Positions 1 to 8,083 of a stretch of DNA of 34,588 nucleotides are shown in pieces (the first letter of the stretch is position 1; every line of letters starts with the position of its first letter). Under the pieces are notes generated by a model. It was not told the origin of the DNA. It made no database searches and saw only the letters and a list, made by a program, of their open reading frames with translations. The position numbers and the translations under genes were made by a program. Source of the DNA: Acidobacteriota bacterium. GTDB lineage: Bacteria; Acidobacteriota; Blastocatellia; UBA7656. The stretch covers positions 1 to 34,588 of the forward strand of contig JACQDB010000105.1 of the NCBI GenBank assembly GCA_016201275.1, given 5' to 3'.

Positions 1-148
1 CTTCGCAGGCTAGACCGTCATGCTCCTTTGCTACCCAGGGTTCCGCTGTGCGTCACCCTGGGCTATATGCTATCGCCCACTTCGCGGACTAACGGATCAA
101 TTGTTAATCACAAGCGCACAAGATATGGGTAAAAGTAAGGGTAAACGG
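1..148 (-). repeat. Left-end copy of a dispersed repeat (inverted at the right end)
   Basis: A 30-nt stretch at 58-87 is the exact reverse complement of 34501-34530, and a 16-nt stretch at 124-139 is the exact reverse complement of 34450-34465. The gap between the two blocks is 36 nt here and 35 nt at the other end, so the same element lies at both ends in opposite orientation. It contains a CCCAGGGT/ACCCTGGG inverted repeat (about 35-61). A second, diverged copy of its CTTCGC boundary begins at base 1 and is cut by the window edge. No coding content is apparent. Confidence 0.8.
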
Positions 149-215
149 CTAGGGTGGATGATCGCTTAGAATGATGGGTGAAATAACTTGCAAGACTTGA
201 GTGATTTTCCCATGC

Positions 216-251
216 CCTGTATGGGCGACCACAGAGGGTCGCCCATACAGG
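216..251. repeat. 15-bp perfect inverted repeat downstream of the 63-aa gene
   Basis: The arms 216-230 and 237-251 are perfect reverse complements around a 6-nt loop. The hairpin lies 26 bp beyond the stop codon of the minus-strand gene at 278-469, where a terminator would be expected. On the minus strand no T-run follows it, so it is either a factor-dependent or atypical terminator or simply another intergenic palindrome. Confidence 0.6.
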
Positions 252-277
252 ATTGCACTTTATTTCACCCTCCATTC

Positions 278-469
278 TTAACTGCCGAACATACCGCCCA
301 GGCCACCGAGTTTTTCGGCGATGCCGCCCAATCCGAATTTGTTCAAGTATTCGCTGAGTTGTTCGGGATGTTCTTTGACGTACTCCAAAACCGTATCAAT
401 CGCCTGATTGGCTTTCTCTTCGTCCAGTCCAACTTTGGCGACAAGCAATGACACCAGTTGTTCTTTCAT
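278..469 (-). CDS. Small conserved-looking acidic protein of unknown function (63 aa)
   Basis: I do not recognise a named family. The protein begins MKEQLVSLLVAKVGLDEEKA and is predicted to be mostly helical for about 45 residues: an N-terminal helix, then a helix around DTVLEYVKEHPEQLSEYLNK. It ends in a glycine-rich tail (GLGGIAEKLGGLGGMFGS). It has no signal peptide or membrane segment. A textbook AGGAGG lies 5 nt upstream of the ATG, which supports real translation. The composition and helix pattern resemble short stress-associated or DUF2267-like helical proteins, but that is only an impression. It sits 107 bp downstream of the BON-LysM gene on the same strand and could be co-transcribed with it. 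Confidence 0.75.
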   Translation of the reverse strand: MKEQLVSLLVAKVGLDEEKANQAIDTVLEYVKEHPEQLSEYLNKFGLGGIAEKLGGLGGMFGS

Positions 470-576
470 AACGCCTCCTGAATTGCGATTCGGTAAATGA
501 CAGAGCCGCCAACAAGCCTCTGCGGTCGGCTCGAACAGGTGACAGCGGCGCGTTGCATCAAGACGCCGGACGCTGG

Positions 577-966
577 TTATTCAAAGTTGGGAATGATGAT
601 TTTCTGACCGATACGAATTTTATCGGGATCATCGAGTTGATGGCGATTGGCTTCAAAAAGCTGATGCGGAGTCAGTTTGCCTTTGCTGAGGTGTTGCGCG
701 ATGCGCGTCAAATTTTCGCCGGGCTTGATTTCGTGTTCGCCGTAGATGTCGGAACGCGCAGGCGTCAAACTCAAGGTCAAGTCGCCATCATCAAGACCTG
801 GGTCAATCTCTTTGGCTTTGTCCCAAACTTGATTGACATCGTATTTGGTGGGCAGTTGACCGCTGATGGTCAAATGGCCGTTGTCTTCGTTGGCGGCCAG
901 ACCGCTGCCGCCGAGTTGCTCTGCGAGAATGTAAACCGGGCCGTATTTATCGGTTAATGCTGACAT
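577..966 (-). CDS. BON-LysM domain protein (Kbp/YgaU-like, 129 aa)
   Basis: The N-terminal half (about residues 5-70) looks like a BON-type alpha/beta domain, with GHLTISGQLPTKYDVNQVW followed by DGDLTLSLT. The C-terminal half (about 75-128) is a LysM domain, seen in GEHEIKPGENLTRIAQHL and IRIGQKIIIP. This two-domain order and length match the E. coli Kbp/YgaU family, where the protein is cytoplasmic and binds potassium; LysM domains elsewhere bind peptidoglycan. No signal peptide is visible, which favours the cytoplasmic Kbp-like type. I chose the ATG at 966 over an upstream one at 1014 because GGAGG lies 9 nt upstream of it and homology begins there. The family call is good; potassium binding is inferred. 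Confidence 0.85.
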   Translation of the reverse strand: MSALTDKYGPVYILAEQLGGSGLAANEDNGHLTISGQLPTKYDVNQVWDKAKEIDPGLDDGDLTLSLTPARSDIYGEHEIKPGENLTRIAQHLSKGKLTPHQLFEANRHQLDDPDKIRIGQKIIIPNFE

Positions 967-1152
967 ATCGTTAATCCTCCAAACTGATTTGGTTCTTTCC
1001 ATAAGTATGCTCAAACTCTATGCATGAGGGGATGAGGCAGCCAGAGTACAGGCTTTATGGGATGGCATACACATGGACTATAGACAGCCCGACCACCGAG
1101 TAGCAAATGGATTTCGCTTGCTGTGGCGCTTGACAGATCAGCGCTCATCATT

Positions 1153-1264
1153 GCGGCGAAGGGAAAGAAAAATCTTGGCGACGAAGGGAAAGAAAAATCT
1201 CGGCGGCGAAGGGAAAGAAAAATCTCGGCGGCGAAGGGAAAGAAAAATCTCGGCGGCGAAGGGC
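1153..1264. repeat. 25-bp tandem repeat, four units plus a partial
   Basis: The core GAAGGGAAAGAAAAATCT recurs at 1158, 1183, 1208 and 1233, with a truncated fifth copy at 1258, giving a strict 25-bp period. The first two copies differ from the others by one or two bases in the GC-rich spacer. Because 25 is not a multiple of three, short open frames across it are not proteins. It lies in the 348-bp gap between the DUF2339 gene and the BON-LysM gene and directly abuts the palindrome at 1265. Nothing else is recognisable in the gap. Confidence 0.9.
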
Positions 1265-1297
1265 GCGCCATCGGCTATGAATCATAGCCGATGGCGC
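1265..1297. terminator. 16-bp perfect palindrome downstream of the DUF2339 gene
   Basis: The arms 1265-1280 and 1282-1297 are perfect reverse complements around one central base. The element starts 18 bp after the stop codon of the minus-strand DUF2339 gene, so it is well placed to end that transcript. No T-tract follows on the minus strand; the 25-bp tandem repeat follows instead. A terminator role is therefore probable but not certain. Confidence 0.55.
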
Positions 1298-1314
1298 GGC
1301 GTTTGGTTATCGCT

Positions 1315-4300
1315 TCATGGATTATCGGACCGCAGCGGCGGGGCTTCTTTCGCTTCGTCTTTTTTATCTACAAACAGAAAGCGGAAGCGTTGATACAACA
1401 ACGACACTGCCAGCAAGATCATTCCCAAAACCAGGAACGACATGATGCGATAGAGTTTTTCCAGTCCCGCAAGGTCAAAGATAAAGACCTTGAGTATCGC
1501 CAGACTCAACAGCAACAAGGCCATAATGCGTAACAGACGACTGCGGCGCAATATGCCTATGGTCAACATCACGCCGCCATAGATCGCCCAGATCACCGAC
1601 AGCGATAGCTGCTGCGCCAAACGCAGATCACGCAGTTGAGTGTAATCGAAATCCACGGCGTCGAAATTCCTGGCGATGATGCGCTTTTCAAAATAGCCCC
1701 AAGCTTCGGCGCTCAACGCCACCAAGGCCAAAGCGTTCACCGCCACAATCAATACCGGAATGAGGCCCAAGCGCTCTTCGCTTTCCACCGCTTCGGAATG
1801 CTCGTAATACCACGCCGCAGCACCGAGCGCCGCTATCATCAAGGCGAAAGCACCGAAGGTGGAGTTGAAAATCAGGCTGTGCCAGTTGGCGTTGTAGTTG
1901 GTCAAATCTATGACCAACAACTTGATCACCGTGATGGTCAACAACAGCAGGCCGCCCGCTCGCAACAGTTTTGCGCCGCGCCGTATGCCGACAAACAGCG
2001 CCGCCGCGCCATACAACGTCCACAAAATCGAAAGCACAAATTGTTTGCGCTCTTCTATCGGCGCAGCAACAAGCGCCTGATGGTCGCTGTCGTGGTACAA
2101 GCGGCGTTGGAAATGACCAACAACTTCGGCGCTCAAGGCAAAGACCGCCAGCACATTGGCCGCGCCAATCAAAACCGGCAAGATGAAATGGCGCTCGCTT
2201 TCATCAAGATATTCAGCACGCGAATAAAGCCAGATGCCACACCCCAACGCCGCAATAAGCGCCGCAAACGAAGCGAACGTCTGATTGAAAATCGGCGTGT
2301 GCCAGTTGGCGTCGTAGTAAGAAAAATCGAAGACGAAAATTTTTACCGTGGTGATGAACAACAACAACAGCGCGGCAAAACGCAGTACGCTCAAGCGCCG
2401 CGTGACGCCTATGAATAAGGCCGCCGCCGCATACATCGCCCACAAAGCGGTGATGGCGAACAGTTGTTGATTGCCCAATTGTTGATACGCATCGGTCGTC
2501 GGCAAGTTGTTCAGCGCTTTTCGCTGGTCAAAATAATTATTGATGTCGAGGCTCAACAAAGTGATGGCGAAAACATTCGCGCCCAGCAGATAAAGGCCGT
2601 TGAACATCGAACGCTCGTCGTCTCGCAAATGCGCGCCGAGGCGTTTATACATCAGCGCCGCCGCCGCCAGCGCCGCCACCAGCACGGCGCACGACAGGCC
2701 GCGATTGTTCCATATCGGCGTGAAGCTTGTCCCCGCACGATAACCGAATTGCGGCGCATCAATGGTAAACCAGTGAAACGCCGCGATGCCGAAAACCACC
2801 AGCGCGGCATAGAGCGAAGTTTTATCTTTGACGCGCAAACCGATGTAGGTCATCACCGCGCCTTCAATCGCCCACGCCATCGTCACCCATTGTTGATCGA
2901 GTTGAATTGGCGCGGCGAGAACCAGAAACAGAAAAGCCAAACCATAAAACGTCAAGATCAACAAACGGTCTTCGCGGTCACGACGGTAGGTGAAAAAGCC
3001 CAGCACGCCGTAAAAGCAGGCCATTAACACCGCGAAGCCGCCGAGGTAGGCGTGATACCTGCCCGCCTGTTGTGAGGCGCTCATCAACGAATAGCTGGCC
3101 GAGAAATAAAGCAGCGCATTGAGAAACACCAAGGTCAAATCCAGCCACGTCGTCAGGCGTTTGTTGACCACGTTGTACAGCACCGCAATCAACGCGAAAG
3201 TGATGAAGAACAGGGTCAGGAAAAAAATCGTCGTCCACAATTTCGCCGGAGCGTACCATTCGAGAATCCACGCCAGCACCATCACCACGGTTGCCGAAAA
3301 ACATAAATAATTCAGGCTGCGCCATTGCTTGGTGAAGGCTAAAGCGAGAACTCCTGCATTGAGCAACGCGATGTAGCCGAATAAACCAGTTTCATTATCC
3401 ACGCCGGTCGAAAGCAATATCGGCGTCAAAAAACCGCCAAACAAGCCGAGTATGGCGATGACGATGGCGTTGTAGCGCGCCGCTAGAATCACTGCTACAG
3501 CGGTAATCAAGGCCATGAAAATGAAGGCCGTGCGTTGCTGTAACAGATCATAGAGTTTGAACGATGACCAAGCTGATAGATACAGAATCAGTATGCCGCC
3601 GCCGCTCGCCCTGTACGCATAAGAAGCGTAGGTTTTTCGCAGCCATTCGCCCGCCGCCAGAAATCCCAAGCCAACCAAAACGCCCGTCAATACGCGATAA
3701 ATCGGCGTAATCCAGCCGCTTTCAAAGGCGTATTTGAGGAAGAAGCCGACCGCAAAAACGATGACCACAACACCGATGATGTTGAACCAGGTGCCGCCGA
3801 TGCGAAATTCCAGATCGTCGCGATTTTTGGGTGGCGCAGGCGGCGGAAAATTGGGCGGTCGAAATCTCGGCGTCGTTCCAGTGCTTGAACCATAAGCGCC
3901 GAATGAAGGAACGCGCTCGGCGGTCGGTTGCGCTTGATTTGGTTGCGCCGGACGCGCTTCCTGTTCCGCCGTCTGACGCGGCATAGCTGGCGAAGTCGGC
4001 GAAGAGGATGACAAGGGTTCGTATGGCGAAGGGGGGCTTGATGCTTCAAGCGCTGGTGGCGTGGGGCGTGGCTCCGGGTGCGGTGGCGCAGAGGGTTTGG
4101 CAAACGGTTGCGGCGGCCTTGAGGGTTGCGGCGGCCTTGAGGGTTGCGGCCTGTAGGCTTGCGGCGTGATGCCCATTCGCATTTCGATTTCGTAGAGGCG
4201 CGACAGTTGCTCGCGCAGCACGCGCTCCAGATAACCTACGCGCTCCAGAATTTCTTGCAACTGTTTTTGCGTGTGGTCTTCTTTCACTCGATCTGCGGCA

Positions 4301-4338
4301 AGCGGGTCAGGCTTATCAACAGCGTTCTCTTCATCCAT
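1315..4338 (-). CDS. DUF2339 giant polytopic membrane protein (1007 aa)
   Basis: The N-terminus is cytoplasmic in character, with a predicted coiled coil at about residues 23-55 (KQLQEILERVGYLERVLREQ). A proline-rich linker of about 100 residues follows, including an 18-bp tandem repeat encoding PQPSRP. From about residue 175 the rest is a long series of hydrophobic segments, more than 20 by eye, with internal repeats: the pattern IFNxTFxxFAxxIAALG appears twice and FALSAEVVG/VALSAEAWG twice. This layout of coiled coil, Pro-rich linker and many helices is that of DUF2339 (predicted membrane protein) family members, whose function is unknown. AAGGAG lies 5 nt upstream of the ATG. It is a monocistronic minus-strand gene, about 300 bp downstream of trmL. 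Confidence 0.9.
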   Translation of the reverse strand: MDEENAVDKPDPLAADRVKEDHTQKQLQEILERVGYLERVLREQLSRLYEIEMRMGITPQAYRPQPSRPPQPSRPPQPFAKPSAPPHPEPRPTPPALEASSPPSPYEPLSSSSPTSPAMPRQTAEQEARPAQPNQAQPTAERVPSFGAYGSSTGTTPRFRPPNFPPPAPPKNRDDLEFRIGGTWFNIIGVVVIVFAVGFFLKYAFESGWITPIYRVLTGVLVGLGFLAAGEWLRKTYASYAYRASGGGILILYLSAWSSFKLYDLLQQRTAFIFMALITAVAVILAARYNAIVIAILGLFGGFLTPILLSTGVDNETGLFGYIALLNAGVLALAFTKQWRSLNYLCFSATVVMVLAWILEWYAPAKLWTTIFFLTLFFITFALIAVLYNVVNKRLTTWLDLTLVFLNALLYFSASYSLMSASQQAGRYHAYLGGFAVLMACFYGVLGFFTYRRDREDRLLILTFYGLAFLFLVLAAPIQLDQQWVTMAWAIEGAVMTYIGLRVKDKTSLYAALVVFGIAAFHWFTIDAPQFGYRAGTSFTPIWNNRGLSCAVLVAALAAAALMYKRLGAHLRDDERSMFNGLYLLGANVFAITLLSLDINNYFDQRKALNNLPTTDAYQQLGNQQLFAITALWAMYAAAALFIGVTRRLSVLRFAALLLLFITTVKIFVFDFSYYDANWHTPIFNQTFASFAALIAALGCGIWLYSRAEYLDESERHFILPVLIGAANVLAVFALSAEVVGHFQRRLYHDSDHQALVAAPIEERKQFVLSILWTLYGAAALFVGIRRGAKLLRAGGLLLLTITVIKLLVIDLTNYNANWHSLIFNSTFGAFALMIAALGAAAWYYEHSEAVESEERLGLIPVLIVAVNALALVALSAEAWGYFEKRIIARNFDAVDFDYTQLRDLRLAQQLSLSVIWAIYGGVMLTIGILRRSRLLRIMALLLLSLAILKVFIFDLAGLEKLYRIMSFLVLGMILLAVSLLYQRFRFLFVDKKDEAKEAPPLRSDNP

Positions 4339-4638
4339 AAGTCTCCTTGAAGGTCGCCGATTCTATAACACGCGCAGGTGGTTTGCTACAAGCAACGGGC
4401 TTAGATGACGGGAGGCAAAAATTGGTTCTGACCTGATTGAAAAAATGTCTGATGACCTGAACGGGGATTCCTGATGAAAATTTCGCCGAACCCAATCGCA
4501 AGGTAAAAAAACCTTCACGCAAAATTGAGGCAACAAAATTTCTTCGCTAGATTTTGCGTATCTTGGCGGCTTGGCGGCTTGGCGCGAACTCTTGAGGAGA
4601 AAGTCATCTCACCGTCGGCAAGGCTGCGCCAAAGAACT
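4339..4638. other. Intergenic region between trmL and the DUF2339 gene
   Basis: This 300-bp stretch has no credible gene. It contains an 8-bp tandem repeat (CTTGGCGG, three copies, 4562-4585) and a short inverted repeat CGCAAAA/TTTTGCG (from about 4518 to 4560). The promoter of the downstream minus-strand DUF2339 gene should lie here, but I cannot fix -35 and -10 boxes with confidence. Confidence 0.6.
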
Positions 4639-5139
4639 TCACGGCTCCTGGCGCAGCATCGAAATTTGCCGGAGCGCTTCATACAAGACAATGCCAACGG
4701 AAGTTGCCAGGTTCAACGAGCGTATGCGTTGATTCGGCATGGGAATTGTCAAACATCTTTCCCAATGAGCGCGCAATAACTCTTCCGGCAAGCCGCGAGT
4801 CTCGCGCCCGAAGACCAGACAATCATGCGGCGCATACTGAAAATCGCTGTAAAGGCGTTCGGCTTTGGTGGTGAAATAGAGGAAGCGACATTCCGGCAAG
4901 GCGTCATAAAGCGCTTCGATATTGCGATGATAACGAATTTCCACAGCGTCCCAATAATCCAGACCGGCGCGCTTTACGGCCTTGTCATCGGTGCGAAAAC
5001 CGAGTTTGCCGACGAGGTGCAAGGTCGTAAAGGTCGCGCCGCACAGCCGCGCAATGTTGCCGGTATTGGGCGGAATCTCCGGCTCGATCAAGGCGACGTG
5101 AAGTTGTGAATTAGCTTTTGATTCGTTATTCGTAGTCAT
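4639..5139 (-). CDS. trmL: tRNA (cytidine(34)-2'-O)-methyltransferase TrmL
   Basis: SPOUT-class methyltransferase expected to 2'-O-methylate the wobble base (C34/U34) of leucine tRNAs using S-adenosylmethionine. The SpoU/TrmL motifs are all visible: HVALIEPEIPPNTGNIARLC at the N-terminus, LVFGRETRGLP in the middle, and IPMPNQRIRSLNLATSVGIV with the trefoil-knot cofactor site at the C-terminus. The length (166 aa) is typical of TrmL, which lacks the N-terminal extension of TrmH/RlmB. The ATG at 5139 is preferred; a TTG three codons upstream is possible, and neither has a strong ribosome-binding site. It follows the Nudix gene by 25 bp on the same strand, so the two are probably co-transcribed. 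Confidence 0.95.
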   Translation of the reverse strand: MTTNNESKANSQLHVALIEPEIPPNTGNIARLCGATFTTLHLVGKLGFRTDDKAVKRAGLDYWDAVEIRYHRNIEALYDALPECRFLYFTTKAERLYSDFQYAPHDCLVFGRETRGLPEELLRAHWERCLTIPMPNQRIRSLNLATSVGIVLYEALRQISMLRQEP

Positions 5140-5164
5140 TGATTGCAAGCTGATTTCAAATCCA

Positions 5165-5605
5165 TCAACCTTCGAGTCCCATTGATTGGAGCGCGGCGCG
5201 AATAATTTTTTTATGATCGAAGGCGAGTTTCGGCAAGCCTTTTACAGGATGCCAGGCAGCAGCTTTGGCGTCGTCTGCGCCGGTGACTATCGGTTTGCTT
5301 TTCAAGATCGCGGCAAAAGCTATGCTGACGGTGTGACCGCGTGGGTCGCGTCCGGGATCGCCGAATGCGCCGATCTGTTTGAACTTTGCGCGGCGCAGTT
5401 GGGTCTCTTCCAACAACTCGCGGACAGCGGCGGCGGCCAGCGCTTCGTTTTCATCAACGAAGCCGCCCGGTAATGCCCAGTGATCTTTGAAAGGGTCTTT
5501 GGCGCGTTGAACGAGCAGAACTTCCAAGCCCTCTTTCGCCGCGTAAAACAACACGATGTCCACCGTCACCGCAGGGCGCGGATAGTCATAGCAAAATTTT
5601 TTCAT
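5165..5605 (-). CDS. Nudix hydrolase (146 aa)
   Basis: The Nudix box occupies residues 48-70: G48, E54, R62, E63, E66 and E67 are all in place. The conserved glycine near the end of the box is Q69 (EETQL), a change often tolerated in the family. The N-terminus (RPAVTVDIVLF) and the LPGGFVDENE context resemble ADP-ribose pyrophosphatase and NrtR-like Nudix domains, but there is no C-terminal winged helix, so it is a stand-alone enzyme. The substrate (ADP-ribose, an oxidised nucleotide or another nucleoside diphosphate derivative) cannot be set from sequence. The ATG at 5605 is chosen because homology starts with MKKFCYDYPRP; an upstream in-frame start at 5641 adds 12 residues with no family counterpart. 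It is the first gene of a probable two-gene unit with trmL. Confidence 0.9.
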   Translation of the reverse strand: MKKFCYDYPRPAVTVDIVLFYAAKEGLEVLLVQRAKDPFKDHWALPGGFVDENEALAAAAVRELLEETQLRRAKFKQIGAFGDPGRDPRGHTVSIAFAAILKSKPIVTGADDAKAAAWHPVKGLPKLAFDHKKIIRAALQSMGLEG

Positions 5606-5691
5606 GCGACGGATTATACGCACTCCATTTGAAAAGACCAATGTAACGATGATGACAATTTCATCCGCGCAGGTTCCGGGCGACCCTCTGC

Positions 5692-5759
5692 GTGGCCTCT
5701 GCGTCCTCTGCGGTTAAACGTATGGAAATCCGTTTAACCGCAGAGGACGCAGAGGCCAC
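5692..5759. repeat. 29-bp perfect inverted repeat (hairpin element)
   Basis: The arms 5692-5720 and 5731-5759 are perfect reverse complements around a 10-nt loop, one of the longest perfect palindromes in the window. It stands in the 361-bp gap upstream of the Nudix start and before the TMTC-like gene. Short CTCTGCG/CAGAG echoes continue on both sides. It looks like a dispersed intergenic repeat rather than a terminator, because it is flanked by the 5' ends of divergent genes. Confidence 0.9.
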
Positions 5760-5810
5760 ACAGAGACCACAGAGAAGGCTCAACGCTACAGAGCCGTTGC
5801 AAGGTTCGAT

Positions 5811-5837
5811 TACGGAAATTCGATTAAACGAATTCGT
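5811..5837 (+). repeat. 27-bp dispersed repeat, copy 1
   Basis: This stretch (starting TACGGAAATTCGATTAAACG) is the exact reverse complement of 15204-15230, nearly 10 kb away. Each copy lies next to a long hairpin (5692-5759 here, 15113-15197 there), which suggests that hairpin and 27-mer form one repeat family. Confidence 0.85.
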
Positions 5838-5966
5838 CGTTTTGGTTTGGTGAGCATTGGACTTTCGTGAATCAATGAATGAACCCTGCAACTTCCTTGC
5901 CCACCTTAACCTCCACATTGCTTTTCCTCCCTAAATCGCGCAAGATTTTCATTTTCTGAAAACCCG

Positions 5967-7859
5967 ATGATGACGAATACCGATAAGAACAAGAAGCTAT
6001 GGTTGACGCTGGCGCTGTTGCTACTGGCGGCAATTGCTTACTGGCAGAGTCTGCAAAATGGCTTTGTCCTCTATGATGATGATGTGTATGTCACGCAAAA
6101 CGCCGAGGTGCAGAGCGGCGTGAATGGGCAAACGCTCGCCTGGGCGTTGACTTCGACGAGCGCGGCGAACTGGCATCCGCTCACCTGGATTTCGCATCTG
6201 CTGGATTATCAATTTTACGGTTTGAACCCCGCCGGTCATCACTTCACCAGTGTGCTGCTGCATCTGGCAAATGTAGCACTGCTGTTGTGGGCGCTGCATT
6301 ATCTCACCGGCTCAATTTGGCGCAGCGCCTTTGTAGCCGCCTTGTTCGCCGTGCATCCGCTCAATGTCGAATCGGTTGCGTGGGTCGCCGAACGCAAAAA
6401 TGTTCTCAGCACGTTGTTCTGGATTTTGACGATTTGGAGTTATGCGTGGTATGCGCGGCGACCCGAATGGCGGCGCTACCTGCTCGTTGTCTTGATCTTT
6501 GCAATGGGTTTGATGGCAAAGCCTATGCTGGTGACTTTGCCTTTCGTTTTGCTGCTGCTCGATTACTGGCCGTTGCGACGTTGGCCGTGGCAGGCTGCCG
6601 ACAACCGCAAGGAAGCAACGGTCAAGAGCAAAAGGCGCAGTAAAAAATCCCCCGAAAATACAGGCTTTTCTACACGCAGTTGGCTGCAGTTGATAATTGA
6701 AAAAGCGCCCTTGCTGGTAGTGGCCGCCGCCAGCAGCGCCATTACTTTTTTCGCGCAAAAGCAGGGCGGCGCGGTCGCTTCGGTCACCAAAATTTCACTG
6801 GCGGCGCGTTTGGAAAATGCTATCGTCGCGTATGCGGACTATCTCTATCAAATGCTTTGGCCGACTGGTCTGGCGGTCTTTTACCCGCATCCCAAAGGCG
6901 CAATTCCGCTCTGGCAATTTCTGCTTGCCCTCGTCGCGCTGCTGTTAATCACGGGATTCGTTTTATGGAAAGCCCGACGCTTCGCCTATCTGCCGGTGGG
7001 TTGGTTCTACTATCTTGGCACCCTCGTGCCGGTGATCGGTATCGTGCAGGTAGGCGAACAGGCTAGAGCCGACCGTTATGCTTATGTGCCGCTGATTGGT
7101 ATCTTCATTCTGGTGGTGTGGGGCGGCGGCGAAGTGCTGAAAAAATTTCCCCAACAACGAAACGCTATAATCGGCGTGGCCATTGGCTGGCTTATCGTTT
7201 TGACCGTGGTCACGCGCACGCAGGTGCGCTATTGGCGCGACAGCGCGACGTTGTTTAGGCGTGCGGTCAGCGTCACCGAGAACAATTATCTGGCCTATAA
7301 CAATCTCGGCGAGGCGTTGGCCTTGCAGGGCAAAGTTGACGAAGCCGCCAAAGAGTTTGAAACCTCCATCGCCATCAATCCGCAATATGACAAAGCGCAG
7401 CACAATCTGGGCATGGCCTTGCTGCAACAGAAGAAGCCGGACGACGCAATTGACCATCTCTACAAGGCCGTCGAAATCAATCCGAATTTTTATGACGCTT
7501 ACAACAAACTCGGCGCGGCGCTGGTCGAGGTCAATCGTTTCGAGGAAGCCGAAGCCAATCTTGATAAGGCGCTCGAACTCCATCCCGGCTACGCTTCGGC
7601 CTATGCCAACTTGGGCATACTGATGGAAAAACAGAAGCGCACAGACGACGCGCTTGCCGCTTATACTAACGCTTTGAAATTTTCTGCCAACAATGCGATG
7701 TCGGCGCAGATGCGTTATAAACTCGGCAGTCTTTACGAAAAGCGCGGCGAGGTGCAGGAAGCCATACAGCAATATCGCGAAGCCTTGAAACTTGCGCCCA
7801 ATCACAAACCGGCGCAACAGAGCCTCAATCAACTATTGGAAAGAACCGGCAAACCATAA
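5967..7859 (+). CDS. TMTC-like polytopic membrane protein with C-terminal TPR repeats (630 aa)
   Basis: The first helix (about residues 11-27) is followed by a loop with the acidic cluster D37-D39 (FVLYDDDVYVTQN), the position of the catalytic acidic motif in GT-C glycosyltransferases. The segment HPLNVESVAWVAERKNVLS (130-148) is the hallmark of bacterial relatives of the eukaryotic TMTC proteins. About ten membrane helices run to residue 425. From about 438 to 620 there are five TPR units (for example AYNNLGEALALQGKVDEA). Eukaryotic TMTCs are O-mannosyltransferases; for this protein a sugar-transfer role with a periplasmic TPR domain is inference. The start is ATG at 5967 or the adjacent one at 5970; no clear ribosome-binding site is seen. 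It is monocistronic and divergent from the Nudix-trmL pair. Confidence 0.85.
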   Translation: MMTNTDKNKKLWLTLALLLLAAIAYWQSLQNGFVLYDDDVYVTQNAEVQSGVNGQTLAWALTSTSAANWHPLTWISHLLDYQFYGLNPAGHHFTSVLLHLANVALLLWALHYLTGSIWRSAFVAALFAVHPLNVESVAWVAERKNVLSTLFWILTIWSYAWYARRPEWRRYLLVVLIFAMGLMAKPMLVTLPFVLLLLDYWPLRRWPWQAADNRKEATVKSKRRSKKSPENTGFSTRSWLQLIIEKAPLLVVAAASSAITFFAQKQGGAVASVTKISLAARLENAIVAYADYLYQMLWPTGLAVFYPHPKGAIPLWQFLLALVALLLITGFVLWKARRFAYLPVGWFYYLGTLVPVIGIVQVGEQARADRYAYVPLIGIFILVVWGGGEVLKKFPQQRNAIIGVAIGWLIVLTVVTRTQVRYWRDSATLFRRAVSVTENNYLAYNNLGEALALQGKVDEAAKEFETSIAINPQYDKAQHNLGMALLQQKKPDDAIDHLYKAVEINPNFYDAYNKLGAALVEVNRFEEAEANLDKALELHPGYASAYANLGILMEKQKRTDDALAAYTNALKFSANNAMSAQMRYKLGSLYEKRGEVQEAIQQYREALKLAPNHKPAQQSLNQLLERTGKP

Positions 7860-8038
7860 GCTTCTCTACGATTGCAGAGGTGCGACAGGTCATTAAAAAT
7901 ACTCAATAAAACCGGGGGTTTTCGTGTCTTTCGGTAGAGAGTCAAGGCCGTAAGAAAAGAAAAAGTGGTGATGGATCAAGGAGGAGAGAGGGAGTTTGGA
8001 GTTCCGCCTTTAGACAGTTTTATAGTTTGCGGCAGCAG

Positions 8039-8067
8039 CCGCCTTCAGGCCAATGGCCTGAAGGCGG
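8039..8067. terminator. 13-bp hairpin between convergent TMTC-like gene and glgC
   Basis: The arms 8039-8051 and 8055-8067 are perfect reverse complements with a 3-nt loop. It lies 17 bp beyond the glgC stop (minus strand) and 180 bp beyond the plus-strand TMTC-like stop, so it can serve convergent transcripts. There is no T-run on either side. The neighbouring motif GTTTGGAGTTCCGCCTT (7994-8010) recurs at 11058, so part of this gap is repeat DNA. Confidence 0.55.
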
Positions 8068-8083
8068 TATGATGAAACGATTT

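Noticed and set aside
1011-1271. 86-codon minus-strand frame rich in Phe and Arg
   Set aside because: Created by the 25-bp tandem repeat read in shifting frames; no ribosome-binding site.
6963-7832. 289-codon open frame on the minus strand
   Set aside because: Antisense to the TPR region of the TMTC-like gene, with no recognisable protein features.
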